A stretch of 64,000 nt of DNA, taken from assembly GCA_036850595.1 (NCBI GenBank), contig CM072151.1, forward strand, positions 19,135,307 to 19,199,306, written 5' to 3'. This DNA is from Rhyacichthys aspro. Taxonomy: Eukaryota > Chordata > Actinopteri > Gobiiformes > Rhyacichthyidae. Position numbers and translations under genes: made by a program. The notes under the pieces are model-generated. The model was not told the origin of the DNA. It made no database searches and was given only the letters and a program-made list of their open reading frames with translations. This document shows positions 33,760-45,028 of this stretch, in pieces (within the stretch, counting starts at the first letter, position 1; each line of letters starts with the position of its first letter).

Positions 33760-34010
33760 TTTTCTAGACCATGTGTGGACCTACGGCAGCCTCAGAGGGA
33801 CATAACGTTGTCCATGAACAAACCTATTGGAAGTAGGTTACTTGAGTATTAGTTTGTACTTTTACTAAACCTTTATGCAAAAATATGAATTCAAAAAGAA
33901 ACATGATTGTGCTCATTGCTTAGTTTGTCCTCTCCGGGCAGCTGTAGGAACAGGAAGTAATGAAACTTCCACTGAGTTCTGGAAAATTACATACAACATA
34001 ATATCTCTTC
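33760..34010 (+). repeat. Dispersed repeat family B, copy 3
   Basis: Shares GGCAGCCTCAGAGGGACAT, TAGTTTGTCCTCTCCGGGCA, AGGAAGTAATGAAACTTCC and GAGTTCTGG with the 15.3 kb copy, in order and orientation. Confidence 0.6.
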
Positions 34011-34179
34011 TTAGGTGCATGAGAAGATTTCTTTTTCATTTATTTCGTACAAGTGCTGTGTTTGGTGACTTCATGATTTTGCATGACTAACCTACATTTC
34101 AGCTTTGTCAGAATGTATGTATGAACCCTGAATCTTCAGTAATATGATCCCCACTTGTTCGTTCTCCTCTCCTCTTTCC

Positions 34180-34560
34180 TCTCGTGTATTTAACACCCTT
34201 CAAACGAATGGGGAATCATTCTTCCACCAAGTGCTATCAGCTTTAATCCGCAGAAAACACTGACACTCCTGCAGCAGTGTGGCTGAATGGATGTGGAAGA
34301 GGCCTTTAATGGGATATTGTTCTGCTTTTGTCTCTTTCAAACCAAAAGGAAAACAGAGTGGATAGCACCAGCGTTAATGAGCTTTTGTAACCGACTCACT
34401 TGTAATTATTTTTCTCCATTCTTTCGCAGTAATTCAACGGCGCTGACACATTTTGTGCCCTCACACTTTAAACCGCCTCAGCCCAGGGATGGCAAATGTG
34501 GGCAATTGAATGGTTTGAAAGTATCCAGGATTTGTTGAAATATGAAACTGACGAACAAAA
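34180..34560. promoter_or_regulatory. Candidate enhancer / conserved noncoding element
   Basis: Unique block with AGCTTTAATCCGC, GCGTTAATGAGC and TAATTA (34403-34408), then GCAGTAATTCAACGGCGCTG. Confidence 0.5.
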
Positions 34561-34860
34561 AATGGTGCATGTGTTTCATCTGAGAATACAATTACATAGA
34601 CAATTTTATTTGCTCCTTTTTCCATCCCCTTTTCTCTGCCTTTTTTGGGGGACTTACTAAACTTTTTCAATTTAGTTGGATGGAATTGTATTCGATTGCA
34701 AAAACCACACATGGCAGTATAAAAGAAACATACTGAATGAGGTGCAGGAAAAAAAAGTGTGCGTGAATTTGAGTTTGTTGAAGTAATTTACAGGAAATAT
34801 AGCTAGTGACAATGTTTATGTTGGAAATAGTAGATGGCAGTGACAGGAAAACATAAGGAC
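34561..34860. other. Intergenic spacer, nothing recognised
   Basis: Unique AT-rich sequence. Confidence 0.4.
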
Positions 34861-34865
34861 TTAAT

Positions 34866-35045
34866 GGTCGAGAGGTGGGTGGGTGGTGGCAGAGTGCAGT
34901 CCTTCACCTCAGCAAGAAGGTCATGGGTTCAGTCCCCTTTCTGTGTGAAAGTGTGAATGGGTGTCTCATAGTGCTAGCCCTGCGATTAGCTGCTGAGTCC
35001 ACGGTGTTACCAAAGCAGCTGGGATAGACCCCAGTAATGGATAAC
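34866..35045 (+). mobile_element. SINE, plus strand, diverged
   Basis: A B-box-like ATGGGTTCAGTCCCC (34921-34936) follows an A-box-like head. Then GTGTGAATGGGTGTCTCATA, AGCCCTGCGATTAGCTGC and CAGCTGGGATAGACCCCAG appear in the order of the full SINEs on this strand, ending GGATAA. Confidence 0.7.
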
Positions 35046-35111
35046 TAGAGTCAGAGCTGTTGTACTTGAACTTATTGTGCAATATATGTTTGTGTTGTAA
35101 GGCCTTGACTA

Positions 35112-35225
35112 CATTCATTCATTTACATTTACTCCTCCTGCTGGGGGGTCACGGGGATGGAGCCTATCCCGGCTACTTTGGGACTGAGCCGGGGCCACCT
35201 TCTTGCTCTGAGGCACTAGTGCTAA
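35112..35225 (-). mobile_element. SINE 3' fragment, minus strand
   Basis: ATTCATTCATTTAC tail, then GGGGGTCACGGGGATGGAGC and CTATCCCGGCTACTTTGGG. Truncated with a deletion before a short CTTCTTGCTCTGA head remnant. Confidence 0.65.
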
Positions 35226-35239
35226 CAGTCATCTCTGCA

Positions 35240-35865
35240 CCTTGTTTCAGTCAAATTATGAGTCTTGGAGCTTAAAAACCTACAGTTTCCATCACTTTAT
35301 ACCATAATATTACTCAAATAACAACATATGAGCTTCATCACACAAATTAGAAAGTTCTTATCAGTCCCTTGGAGTCTGGAGTACTCATTTTGAGCATTTG
35401 CAGTGGTGCCAAGTGGATGGAGACTCTTGTGTGGACAGGGATATTTTTAACAGATTGATTTTTTTTTTTTTTTAAATAAAGATATAGTGCATATAGTACA
35501 ATAGCTCTTTACTACCTGGTTTTTGAGCATTTTCTACAGCAATGGCTCAGTGCTTATTATACTAACTTAACATCAGTCTCATTTCTTGAAGTCCAATAGT
35601 TTCTCATTCAAGCTAAAAACATTTTTTGGAAAACATTTTCATCCTGAAAGGATTACCTTTAGAGGATACAAGAACATACTACCCCTGGCGGGTTTTAGTA
35701 GTATTGTATGTGTCGGCCATAATTGATATGCACCATTTGGTTTGTTGAGCTTAATGGGAAAAAAATGACTGACTTTTCTCCATCTTTAATTCATGCACTC
35801 ATATTTCGTCATAATCCTGGACACTACCAATGTAGAAAAATGTCAAGTCGAGGTTAAATGTAATC
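35240..35865. other. Intergenic spacer, nothing recognised
   Basis: AT-rich with a T-run at about 35459-35474. No supported feature. Confidence 0.4.
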
Positions 35866-35869
35866 TATT

Positions 35870-36480
35870 GTTCCAAACTAATTCCTCTCCAGAACAAAAT
35901 AATAGGCTTTACAAAGGCTGCAGAGTTGCTGTGAGTTGTTCCTAATTACAGAGAGCAGTGCTTATCGCTCTGTGCTGTACCTGTGTGGCAGGTGAAGGAG
36001 GTGAGCTCAGAGCAGCCCACAGCAGCAGCAGATGGAGCAGCTTCAGCCCGAGGAAGAGTTAAGGCCTGGGCCCGAGACCTAACTGGAGACAGATTAAGCA
36101 CTGTGCATTTATCTTAGCTTGTAAATGAGTGACTGGCCAGTGTTGTTAGTGCCAGGCCAGGGTATTGGAACAAGAGGCTTAAGATGCTATCAGCGACTGC
36201 AGCCTGCAGGCACTCTGTAGATTATAAGGCCTGCACGAAGACAGTGGGAAAAGTGTTGACAAACAACTGGGGGTTATTAAACATTAATTATATGCTAAGC
36301 TAACACACTCCCTGACCCGTCAACACAAAGCTTATGAGACCTTAGGGCTTCAGCGTCCCTTTATCAAGGTCAAAAGTCATCAGTTGTGTTTGATTGGCTC
36401 GGGGCTCTGCACCTCATTAGACAATGAGTATCAAGACTTTGCTCTTGTCTCGCTGTGTTCACAGCTGTCAGAGGTAAACA
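35870..36480. promoter_or_regulatory. Candidate enhancer / conserved noncoding element
   Basis: Unique block with TAATTA at 35943-35948 and 36285-36290, TATCAAGGTCAAAAGTCATC (nuclear-receptor-like) and TTTGATTGGCTCGGGG. A CAG-rich GC segment (36000-36080) separates two AT-core parts. Confidence 0.5.
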
Positions 36481-36900
36481 AAAGAGTTCTTTCATCGTGT
36501 GATCAAAATGACACCACAGATATGGACCAAAAGTAGGTTGGTTTATGCAGTCAGATTAATACAACAACAAATCCAGAAGACTTATTGTCTTATAGGTCCA
36601 TATATAGCTTTATAGATCCATATATAGCTTTAGGCAGTCATTTTGATTCAGTTCAACCTTATTGTGCACCACCAAGTCTGAGTGCTATGTTTTCTGCTGA
36701 AAAATAGAATAAAAAAAAAAAAGATGAAATGCTACAAATTATTTTTGCATTTGGCACAAAGACCCCTTGTAGACGATATAGTAGAAAACTGAAATGCATC
36801 AGTTTCTTATGGGTCGGCTGTGTCTTGCTTTATTTTTTAAGCTGGGACGTAACTGAACCAAAGTCAAACTTCAGGGCTGTGATTTGAGTGTTGTCTACAT
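36481..36900. other. Spacer with a 20 bp tandem pair
   Basis: TATAG(G/A)TCCATATATAGCTT occurs twice in a row (36591-36610 and 36611-36630). Otherwise unique AT-rich. Confidence 0.55.
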
Positions 36901-36902
36901 AG

Positions 36903-37209
36903 TTAGGGGTCAAAGGTCAAATCAGTTTTGATGGTTTTGATCCCTCTTTCTGACAAGGCATTAAATGAATAAACCACCACTAATGCATCAGTTAAACATT
37001 GGGTGGGAGGAAAAAAATAGACAGAATTGGAAGTTGAACACATCTGATCTCTTTCTGCCAGGATGCCCAACATGACTCCATAGTCACACATGGGAGCAAA
37101 TGTGTTTAGACTTAACTCAACTTTAATTTGAATACCTGTGACACACGGCTGACACTGGATCTGACAACAGTCCTGAATCTGAGGCATCTATTCTGACCAT
37201 CTGTTATTG
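36903..37209 (+). repeat. Local direct duplication, copy 1
   Basis: Shares TTAGGGGTCAAAGGTCAAAT, TTGATGGTTTTGATCC, AGGCATTAAATGAATAAAC and, at the end, GGCATCTATTCTGACC.CTGTTATTG with 39872-40089. Copy 1 is longer by about 90 internal bases. Confidence 0.8.
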
Positions 37210-37750
37210 CTGGGGCTGATAATAAAAATGTTTTTCAGTTTCACATTCAGAGTAAACCACAGCCACCAGCAGCCATTCAGAAAGGCATGTGAATGGAGAT
37301 TACCTCTGAAATCTGCTTCTAGACACCACCCTCCGCACACTCTCTCAGACTGGTGTAGGGAAGACATGCTACTGACGATAATTAGCTTTACTTTCAAGGA
37401 TTACACTCCCAACAACAAAACAAGAAGTGCAATTTGCCAGACCTGAGGCTCAGAGATTACAGACTAGAAATGCCACTTAAACTTTGGAGATGCTAAGAAA
37501 AAAGGCAAAACATTAAGTATATGCTGCAGTGTCCAACAAAGCTAATGCAGGAGTCATGCAAACTGAATGGCAGCTTTAGCAAGTATAGCATTATACAGAA
37601 TATTTTTTTTTACAGTCTTTTGTTAAGACTATTAAATAGCTTGCAGCTGATGCAGCTGAACATATATTACACATTTTCCACTGTGGCTAACATTGTGTTT
37701 TAAACTTTCCACTTGATGGGACAATTGTGTTGTAAAATTTTGGTTTGGTT
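37210..37750. other. Intergenic spacer, nothing recognised
   Basis: Unique sequence with no supported feature. Confidence 0.4.
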
Positions 37751-37754
37751 AATG

Positions 37755-37960
37755 CTAAGATTCTAACACTTAACAGGACTGCTCCACCTAACGCCACCTT
37801 TTATTTTACTGTTCCATCTAATGCTAATATTTTTTGCCGAACAGTTTCCATCTGACATTTTAAAGAACAGTTCCACCTGATGCTAACGTTTTATTAGCTA
37901 AGGCTAAGGCTAACATTTTGCTGGGCAGTTTTGACTTGAGGTTAAAGTTTAATTCTTAAT
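37755..37960 (+). repeat. Degenerate minisatellite
   Basis: About six units of 25-40 bases built on CAGTTCCACCTGATGCTAAC and TTTTA: GCTCCACCTAACGCCACC, GTTCCATCTAATGCTAAT, GTTTCCATCTGACA, GTTCCACCTGATGCTAAC and two weaker ones. Confidence 0.55.
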
Positions 37961-38029
37961 TAATGAATTGCTGGTCTGTATGTCTTGCAAACAGCAACAG
38001 AAACCTTCAAAAAACTTTACTTTCGCCGT

Positions 38030-38258
38030 GACGGTGGCATATGGCCAGAGATTATGTGAGAGAGGCGCTCTACACTGGACCCTAGCAGAGTTGTATTTGT
38101 CCAAAATACACTAAAATGACCTTACTGTTTCAGAAGGCATTTTTTTTCTTCCAAAATGACTGTCTTTAACATGTCTACTTGTGAAGAAAGATGGCCATCG
38201 GTGCAGTCGTACAGATAGAGATCTCTACTGGGTCAAAGTTACACAGTTTGCCTTTAAG
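38030..38258 (+). repeat. Repeat family C, copy 1
   Basis: GAGTTGTATTTGTCCAAAAT, CTGTTTCAGAAGGCATTTTT and GTTACACAGTTTGCCTTTAA correspond to the 44.8-45.0 kb element. The last is the inverted terminal motif. The left end is not clear. Confidence 0.5.
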
Positions 38259-38384
38259 AATTTAAAAATGGGTCCAAAACTTTACATTGACACCAAACCA
38301 TTAGTTTCATCCTGTCCTATTAGCTGTGTACACCCTTCTTTATGAAAATGCTCATTACAAATACATTACTTTTATTTTCTGCCC

Positions 38385-38470
38385 CTTCTTCTTATTGGTC
38401 AACAGAGACTGACGCCTATCCCATCTGCTTAATGCGTGAGACTGGGTTAGACCCTGGTTTATGTGTTGTC
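38385..38470 (-). mobile_element. SINE 3' fragment, minus strand
   Basis: CTTCTTATTGGTCAACAGAG, GACGCCTATCCCATCTGCTT and GTTAGACCCTGG follow the SINE 3' body in order, strongly diverged. Confidence 0.45.
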
Positions 38471-38519
38471 TTTTTGGTTTAATTGATATCATTCAAATGA
38501 AATCTCATTACAAAACAAC

Positions 38520-39190
38520 AATAAAGTGAGTAAAATAAGGATCACACTTGCCTCTGACAGATGCTGTGACAGATTTTTTCCGTTCTGTAGACTGGTATCA
38601 CAGCCATGTAACAGTATCACAGATGGCCACCTGAGTCCCGTGTTGGTGCTTGAGCGCTGGGCTTTCGTCATGACACCAGCCGACCTGACACTGGAGGTGA
38701 GCACTGGGAGAATAGGGACACAAGAGATGAAAGAAGCGAGAGATGTAGAACCCAGGCTTTTGGGTATTCTGCACAAGATTACGTCTGCCCTTCTCCTTGT
38801 GCCCTCCTCACTACAGCGTACTTCAAATAATCCTGCCGCACACTGCAGATTGTGTGGTACTTCTTAACTTTTCTCGTCCTGCTCTTTAAAAAAGGTTACA
38901 AACTCCACGTTGGGTAAAGCAATGTGGCGACCTGTTTCTCAATAACTCGGCGGACACTGTGCGGTTTTTGAAATGTTCATCACAGGTCAGAGGGCAGGAG
39001 GAGTACATTGGTGTTAAATGTCATGTTTTGGAGACAGTCTGTCGCGGTCAAAGTGCAAGGACTTCTTCATAAAGTCGGCGCTGTCACACGAGGGGCGAGC
39101 GTTTCCGGAGCCTTCAATAGACCGCAGTGCAATACAGCCACGAGGAAGTAGATTCTAAGGGCCATACTGATAATAAGCCAAGTCCAATGC
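38520..39190. promoter_or_regulatory. Candidate regulatory block
   Basis: Unique, balanced composition with retained CpGs (CATGACACCAGCCGACC, AGTCGGCGCTGTC, ACGAGGGGCGAGCG). A 113-codon frame from an ATG at 38526 and its antisense lack family signatures. Confidence 0.38.
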
Positions 39191-39530
39191 ACCGCCTCAA
39201 AAAAAGAATTCAATTTTCCACACTAGTGTTAGATTTTTCTTAAATATTGAATTAAATTTTTTAGAGATACGTTTAATGGATGATTCACATGTATTAAAGG
39301 ATCATGTAACAGTTTTTGTTTCTTTCTGACTGTCCCAACAGTCCGTTTAATAAAAAATGAGACTGCATACTGTATTCACTTGATTGTACAACATGACAAA
39401 ATTCTTTTTTACTGATGGTCAAGTGAGGAGATACGCTTTTTTTTGCACAGCTATTCACACTACAGTGCACAATTGAATGCACTTTTGCACACCAATAATA
39501 GCAATAGAAAGAATATGACAAAAAGCTCTT
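39191..39530. other. AT-rich spacer, nothing recognised
   Basis: Unique low-GC sequence. Confidence 0.4.
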
Positions 39531-39534
39531 CATA

Positions 39535-39640
39535 GGTGGCTGACTGCACACCACACGACCAGAGGGACCTGGGTTCGACTCCCGGCATGTTTCTGTGTCC
39601 TTATTGTCATTCCACTTCCTCTGCATCATCATGTCTGGCA
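39535..39640 (+). mobile_element. tRNA-derived SINE head with perfect B box
   Basis: GGTGGCTGACTGCACACCAC followed by GACCTGGGTTCGACTCCCGG contains the Pol III B box GGTTCGACTCC (39573-39583). Around it there is no cloverleaf good enough for a tRNA gene. The downstream body differs from the other SINEs here. The antisense frame at 39294-39734 passes through it and is not a gene. Confidence 0.6.
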
Positions 39641-39871
39641 AGTGACTACTACATAAAATGCATAGAAACCCTAAATATATCTTACTCTGATAGGTACAAG
39701 TGCAATCAATGGCCTTTTTGAACTGATTTGGCACAGACAGCTCATCATTTTACAGTTATACTCTTATATTACTGCTCCTGTCCAGTTATACAAACAGAGG
39801 TGGCTAAATCACCTGTGTTACTCACCTTAGCCATTTCCCTTTCATATTATTCTCCTAATTGTACCACACTG

Positions 39872-40089
39872 TTAGGGGTCAAAGGTCAAATCAGTGTTGA
39901 TGGTTTTGATCCATCTTTCTGACTAGGCATTAAATGAATAAACAACCATTAATGTGTTACAGATTTGGTGGGAGTAGAAATAATTGGACAGATTTAGAAG
40001 TTGTCTCCCTTTCTGTCTGAAAACTCAAATTTTGACACTTGACCTGACAGCCCTGATTCTGTGGCATCTATTCTGACCCTCTGTTATTG
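39872..40089 (+). repeat. Local direct duplication, copy 2
   Basis: The partner of 36903-37209, same orientation, about 2.97 kb away, with a roughly 90-base deletion relative to copy 1. Confidence 0.8.
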
Positions 40090-41920
40090 AGTGTAATCAA
40101 GTGAAAGTAAAACGTGTGTACTCATAAAGTACATTACTTGAGTAACTGCTACCGCTTCTGAGTATATGGAACTTAGCTGATTGCATTGATTCACTGAAAA
40201 TTGCTTAATCTAACATACTTTTCTCCTGCTCTAGTGTGTTGTCCTCTGCTGAACCCTATAGTCACTATACCGCAACCATTTTCCACAATTAAGTTCTCAC
40301 ACTGACATGTATAATTGAGAGCCTTGCTGTAGGCTTATTTGTAGTTTCATTTTTCCCCTGTACAGACTTAATGAAGAGACGAGTTGGAACTAGTCAAAAG
40401 GGAAGAAGTGGCTTCACGTGCATCTTTTTTTAGCTGGGATTTTGAAGGTTTGAATGCTATTTTGGTCTGGTTGTTTTCCCCAAAATGTTCGTAAAGCTGA
40501 CACCAAATATGCTGTAGTTCTTTAAATGTGGTCTGTGTTGACCTGAAGCAAAATAATGCAATTTGAAGAAAGTCAGTCAATAACATGATTCAACATGACT
40601 GCAAAATAAGGACATGTTTCACTTTAGTTGAAAGGGCTTTTTGGCTTGATACGTGGAAAGATTATAGGTTTTGATGCTAACAATGGGACTAACAATAATG
40701 AATGGTTCATACCCAGGGCTTACATCATAAATACAGAGTAGCTATGCACATACTGGAGATCTTAATTATAATATAGTAATGGTTCTGACATATAAATAAT
40801 ATGTCAGTGTGAACTGCATAAACCTTTCCAGTAATACTCAATGACATAAAGTGTAGTTTCAACTCAATTTTTGCAAGCTCAAATTTCTATTAATTTTTGA
40901 TTACATGATTGCATGAAACAATCACTGTGTTTTCCATGCACTTGAGTGTGATTATGATCCTTATCCCAGTTATAACATTATTCAGGATATGATGTTTACT
41001 TGAACTCACACAAACACATTTATTCATAACCTTGTTACACTGCAAGTTATAGTATCCAGAATTCTTTTTTTTACAGAGTTAGACATAAACCACAATGTAG
41101 TAGCACTATTGAATGCCAAGAAACATACAGACATGGCTTATGTGCCACATTTCCAGTAAATGACCGAATAAAAAAAGAAAGTTTTGGGATGTGAAGACAA
41201 AAATAATCATAATGTTAAAAATGAAAGTGGACATGTTATTGAAAAAACAGTTGCAGTATGAAGTTGTGAATGTTTTGCTGTGCATCAAGCCACTTAGTCC
41301 GCACATGCTCAGTTCATCAGCTGCTGACAGAAACCAGGATGCAGAGTATACATGCTAAATCGGAAAACTCAAGGTGCATGTAAAGGTATGTGTTTACATG
41401 CTGCATACCCACTGGGTTTAGATATTGACTCCTGTTATGGATCAGTTTCCTCCATTTCATCCCTTTACTCTGTTCCATGTTTCCTGTCTAGCTACTGTCT
41501 GCTCTCTTAAATAGAGCCAATAAGAAAATCTGTTGTGTATCTACATTTGAGAATGTAAAACAATGCTAGGAAGGAAGGAAGTGGTTGAAAAAAGAAATAG
41601 TTTGGTTATGTTCAGCTGGAAAAGTCATGTATTTTAATTTCTTCTTATTTTATCTTTTTGTTCTGTCAAAAACAAACTATAAACCAACGTGAAATAAAGT
41701 AATTAAAACAAGTTCATAGCCTTTGGTAATTCAGTCTTTAAAAAAAATCAAATTCCAATTAACTGAAAAATATTTATTGTGCACATTATACTTTTTTCCG
41801 CTCAAATGTAACATGTTTAAATGTGTCTGTGTTGGAATATCTGTTATTGTTAAAAGTCAAAAATACTTTGATTGTATACATCAAAGTTTAAAATATGTTA
41901 TTAGTATATTCAGTCCAAAT
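40090..41920. other. AT-rich spacer, nothing recognised
   Basis: About 1.8 kb of low-GC sequence with short open frames only. GTAAAGGTATGTGTTTACATG near 41378 is a small imperfect palindrome. Confidence 0.4.
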
Positions 41921-41924
41921 CAAC

Positions 41925-42480
41925 GTAGCCTTTTGCAACCTTGAGCACAGTCCGCTTCATCCTCTTTTCACTCTCTGGCAACATGAAACAAACCAGAGAG
42001 CAAGCAATTTTATTGTTCAGTGGTATCTTTAATTGTGATGAAAACGGATTATGTAGATTTCGGTAAGCCTCCCTGACAAGACATATTTCAAAGTGAATAG
42101 GCCATAGAACAGGAATATGTGTCAGTGGTGGAGGCTTAGTGGAACATCTTCTCAATAATAGGGTAATCCCGGAGTCTAGGGATCCCTCATTTAGTCTCTG
42201 AGCCGAGAGATGATGTGCACTGGTCGCCAATTATAGCCCATGGTCTCTTTAAAGACAAAGGCCAGGCTCAGACTGTGTGACTAAGTGCCATAAAGATATT
42301 GGCTTTATCTTTATTACTTCTTCCACTAGTGCGGCTCGGGCAGTGGACTGGAGCGGCATTAGTTAAACACACTCTCAATAATAACTTTATTAATAAGAAG
42401 AACAAAGGAGCCAACAACAGCAGTGTCTTCCTGTATTCCAAGCACCTCTAGTTCAATTTCTTTGCACCAGGCTACATCTA
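41925..42480. promoter_or_regulatory. Candidate enhancer / conserved noncoding element
   Basis: Unique block. The right part holds GAGCGGCATTAGTTAAACAC, CAATAATAACTTTATTAATAA and AGAACAAAGGAGCC (SOX-type AACAAAG). The left part holds GTTCAGTGGTATCTTTAATTG. Confidence 0.47.
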
Positions 42481-42599
42481 CACTAATAATAATAACAATT
42501 CTGAAATGGCTTTGTAGAATGTAAACTATCTAAATGCACAAAAAATGCATGAAAATTAACGTCAAGGATACTGTTTTGTAAGGATGACAAAAAGTATAC

Positions 42600-42690
42600 A
42601 TTTTTGCGTGAAAGTGCTTCTCCTCCAGCAGTGCTCAGTTTGTCCTCTTTGGGCTGCTGTAGGATGTAATTGAACTCTCTCCTGCTGTCA
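42600..42690 (+). repeat. Dispersed repeat family B, fragment 4
   Basis: TCAGTTTGTCCTCTTTGGGC followed by GCTGTAGGATGTAATTGAAC matches the middle of the 15.3 and 33.8 kb copies. Confidence 0.5.
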
Positions 42691-43465
42691 CTTTGATTAG
42701 TGGCCACTTGAGGTATTGCAACAAAAGAATCCTATGGACCCCAAAAAGATTTTCTCCATTGACTACAATTTTTAAACAAACTCCTGATGTACAACTGACA
42801 GAACACTACAACTACCAAAAAGGTCAGATTTTGTAGTGTTAATTTCATAGACTTTTTACGTTAAAAATCCCTCAGTTGGCTTTATGACGTCACCGATCTA
42901 TCACACCTTCACACCCATTGGTCAGAACCGATCACATGGAACACAACAGCAGTTAAAACACAAGAGTGCTTGCATGAATGCATGATGGGCCGCAAAACAC
43001 GGAAATAAACCTGGAAGCCAGAAACTTTTTTGATGTGCTGCGCCAATGAGCAAAATCCATTGAAAATCCCTGGTAGCCATTACTCATTCAGGATCCTTTT
43101 CTAATAATACATTCATGAGTACTGGCACCCTTCACTTCGTTCTGTAGAGGTTACAATGCAATACATACAATAATGAAAACATTGGCACATCATGATGAAA
43201 AAGAAGTTTATGAAGGCTTTGTTGAATGTGTTTTCATGGAATAGTAGTACATAACTGGAGAAGTGTCATATACATTAAACATACTTGTAATTTAAACTAT
43301 TTTACTTCAAGAACTTTATTAACTGAAGCATTACTCAGTCTACACCTGATTCCACCAAGAGTCATACCATGGACCTGCACTTATGGAACATATACATTTA
43401 TGTAGAGATGTCAGACAATAGTACATCACAAGATCAAGTTTATAAATGACCTAAACTTGAAATGA
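42691..43465. other. Intergenic spacer, nothing recognised
   Basis: Unique sequence with no supported feature. Confidence 0.4.
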
Positions 43466-43469
43466 ACAT

Positions 43470-43570
43470 GAATGAAAGAGCTTCTGCATCAACAGGAAGT
43501 AACAGAACTAATGGCTCCTTCCAATGGATTTAACAAAGCTTTAATAATTTTACATAACGCCTTTTAAAAT
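43470..43570 (+). repeat. Dispersed repeat family B, fragment 5
   Basis: ACAGGAAGTAACAGAACTAA and CTCCTTCCAATGGATTTAAC correspond to the GGAAGTAATGAAACTTCCACTGAG part of the other copies. Weakly conserved. Confidence 0.4.
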
Positions 43571-43589
43571 TGCATGAGCCCCATCTTCA

Positions 43590-44470
43590 CAAAAGTGCTT
43601 TTTCCCACTTTTGCAATTTCTTTTTTATCCAGCATCAAAAACATAGAATATGATGTGAATTGTTTTCCATTCCTGTGAATATATCTTTTCACCGGGATGT
43701 TACATTTCAATTTCCAAACTCTTACTACCTTGCAGTGTGAGTTTCATCGTTTCATCTTTCTCTCGGTTTGTTTGCAACAACACGCTTCAGGTCTCTCTTT
43801 ATTTTAGTTTGCAAAATCCATTTCTGCCAACTTTTGTGCGACATTGTCTCCATTTATCCCTGAATACGCTGAGACCGATTTGTGTCCAATTGGTTTATGT
43901 GTTGGCGCGATAGTGGATCTACACACAAGATGACACAAAAGTTATCGCTGGGGACCTGCTTATGAATACGGTGCACGCTGCTGGAGTCTTTTAAAACAAA
44001 GAGTGTGAAATGGAGAAAGAAAAGAGCTGTGTGATCGCCGTTAAAAGGATAAACAAAGACTAATTGCCGCTGGAGGTCAGTTATACAAATGCATATTCAA
44101 AAAAGCGCTGTGTGTTTCCATACAATTTGGAGCAGTCACACTTCTTTAATAACCTGAATAGGCAATTTCGCAGCGCATCTGCAGAGAAAGGGGACATGAA
44201 AAGTTGTGAAGAATTGATGATGGACTCTTTGAGACTGAGCGCGATAAAATTGACCATGAAATGTGGAGCTCAGAATTAAATTGGCTGGAAGAAAAGGAAG
44301 AGGGAAAGGTGTGCGGTACGATCACAGAGGCAGCAGTGTGTTTGTGAACACAGCGCGGTTCATGTGGACAGCACTTAAATGGATAATTAAATAGAGGTTA
44401 GATGTGAGGACAAAAGACTAATGGACAGAAATGTAGTCAATGGCTCTGATGACTGAGGTGAGCTGTGTTT
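43590..44470. promoter_or_regulatory. Large candidate enhancer with SOX, homeodomain and POU-like words
   Basis: Nearly 0.9 kb of unique sequence with kept CpGs. Within 45 bases it has AACAAAG (44052-44058), TAATTG (44061-44066) and ATGCATATTC (from about 44089). GTTTATGTGTTGGCGCGATAG and GCGCGATAAAATTGACC flank this core. The small frame at 44064-44279 has no family signature. Confidence 0.52.
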
Positions 44471-44695
44471 TTTTCATTTGCTCTGCAGATGTACATGACT
44501 ATATTACTACTTCCATTGGAGGAATTGTTGTATTTTGTACATAAACAGTTCACCGTCTTTATATATTTTGCACACATAAATTACCCCTAAGCAGGAAATT
44601 CAGGCCCCAACAACAACCACAGTCTTTAACATCTTGTTAGCAATGTTAGCTAAGTGTAAAAGGGGCTTAACTCTTGTCTTTATACAGTTTATATT
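44471..44695. other. Intergenic spacer, nothing recognised
   Basis: Unique AT-rich sequence. Confidence 0.4.
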
Positions 44696-44697
44696 CT

Positions 44698-45023
44698 TTA
44701 AAGTCAACCTGTGTAACTTTTTAGCCAGTAGCACCGCAGAACTTTTAGCTCGAAAGCACATGTTGTTGTAATCACAAAATGTTTATTAGACATGAGATCA
44801 GTAGGCTAATACACTTAAGAGTTGTATTTGTACAAAATCCACAAAAACGGCCCATCGTTTCAGAAGACATTTTTTTTATTTTTACTTCCAAACTTGCCGG
44901 TTTAGATAGTTTCCGTTTAAAAACAAATAAAGTCGGAAAAATGACACCGCTGTTGTAACAAGATAGTATCTGTAGAGGAGTCTGCGCCCTCTACAGGCTA
45001 AAAGTTAATCAGGGTGGCTTTAA
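44698..45023. mobile_element. Repeat family C, copy 2, with inverted ends
   Basis: Starts TTTAAAGTCAACCTGTGTAA and ends with the inverse form (reverse complement TTTAAAGCCACCCTGATTAA), giving about 25 bp of imperfect terminal repeat. Shares its interior with 38030-38258. No transposase. Confidence 0.6.
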
Positions 45024-45028
45024 ATATA

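Noticed and set aside
39541..39620. Possible tRNA gene (perfect B box)
   Set aside because: No paired acceptor stem or convincing cloverleaf around the B box. Interpreted as a SINE head.
39294..39734. 146-codon antisense frame containing CRESNPGPSGR
   Set aside because: That peptide is the antisense translation of a SINE B box, a common artefact.
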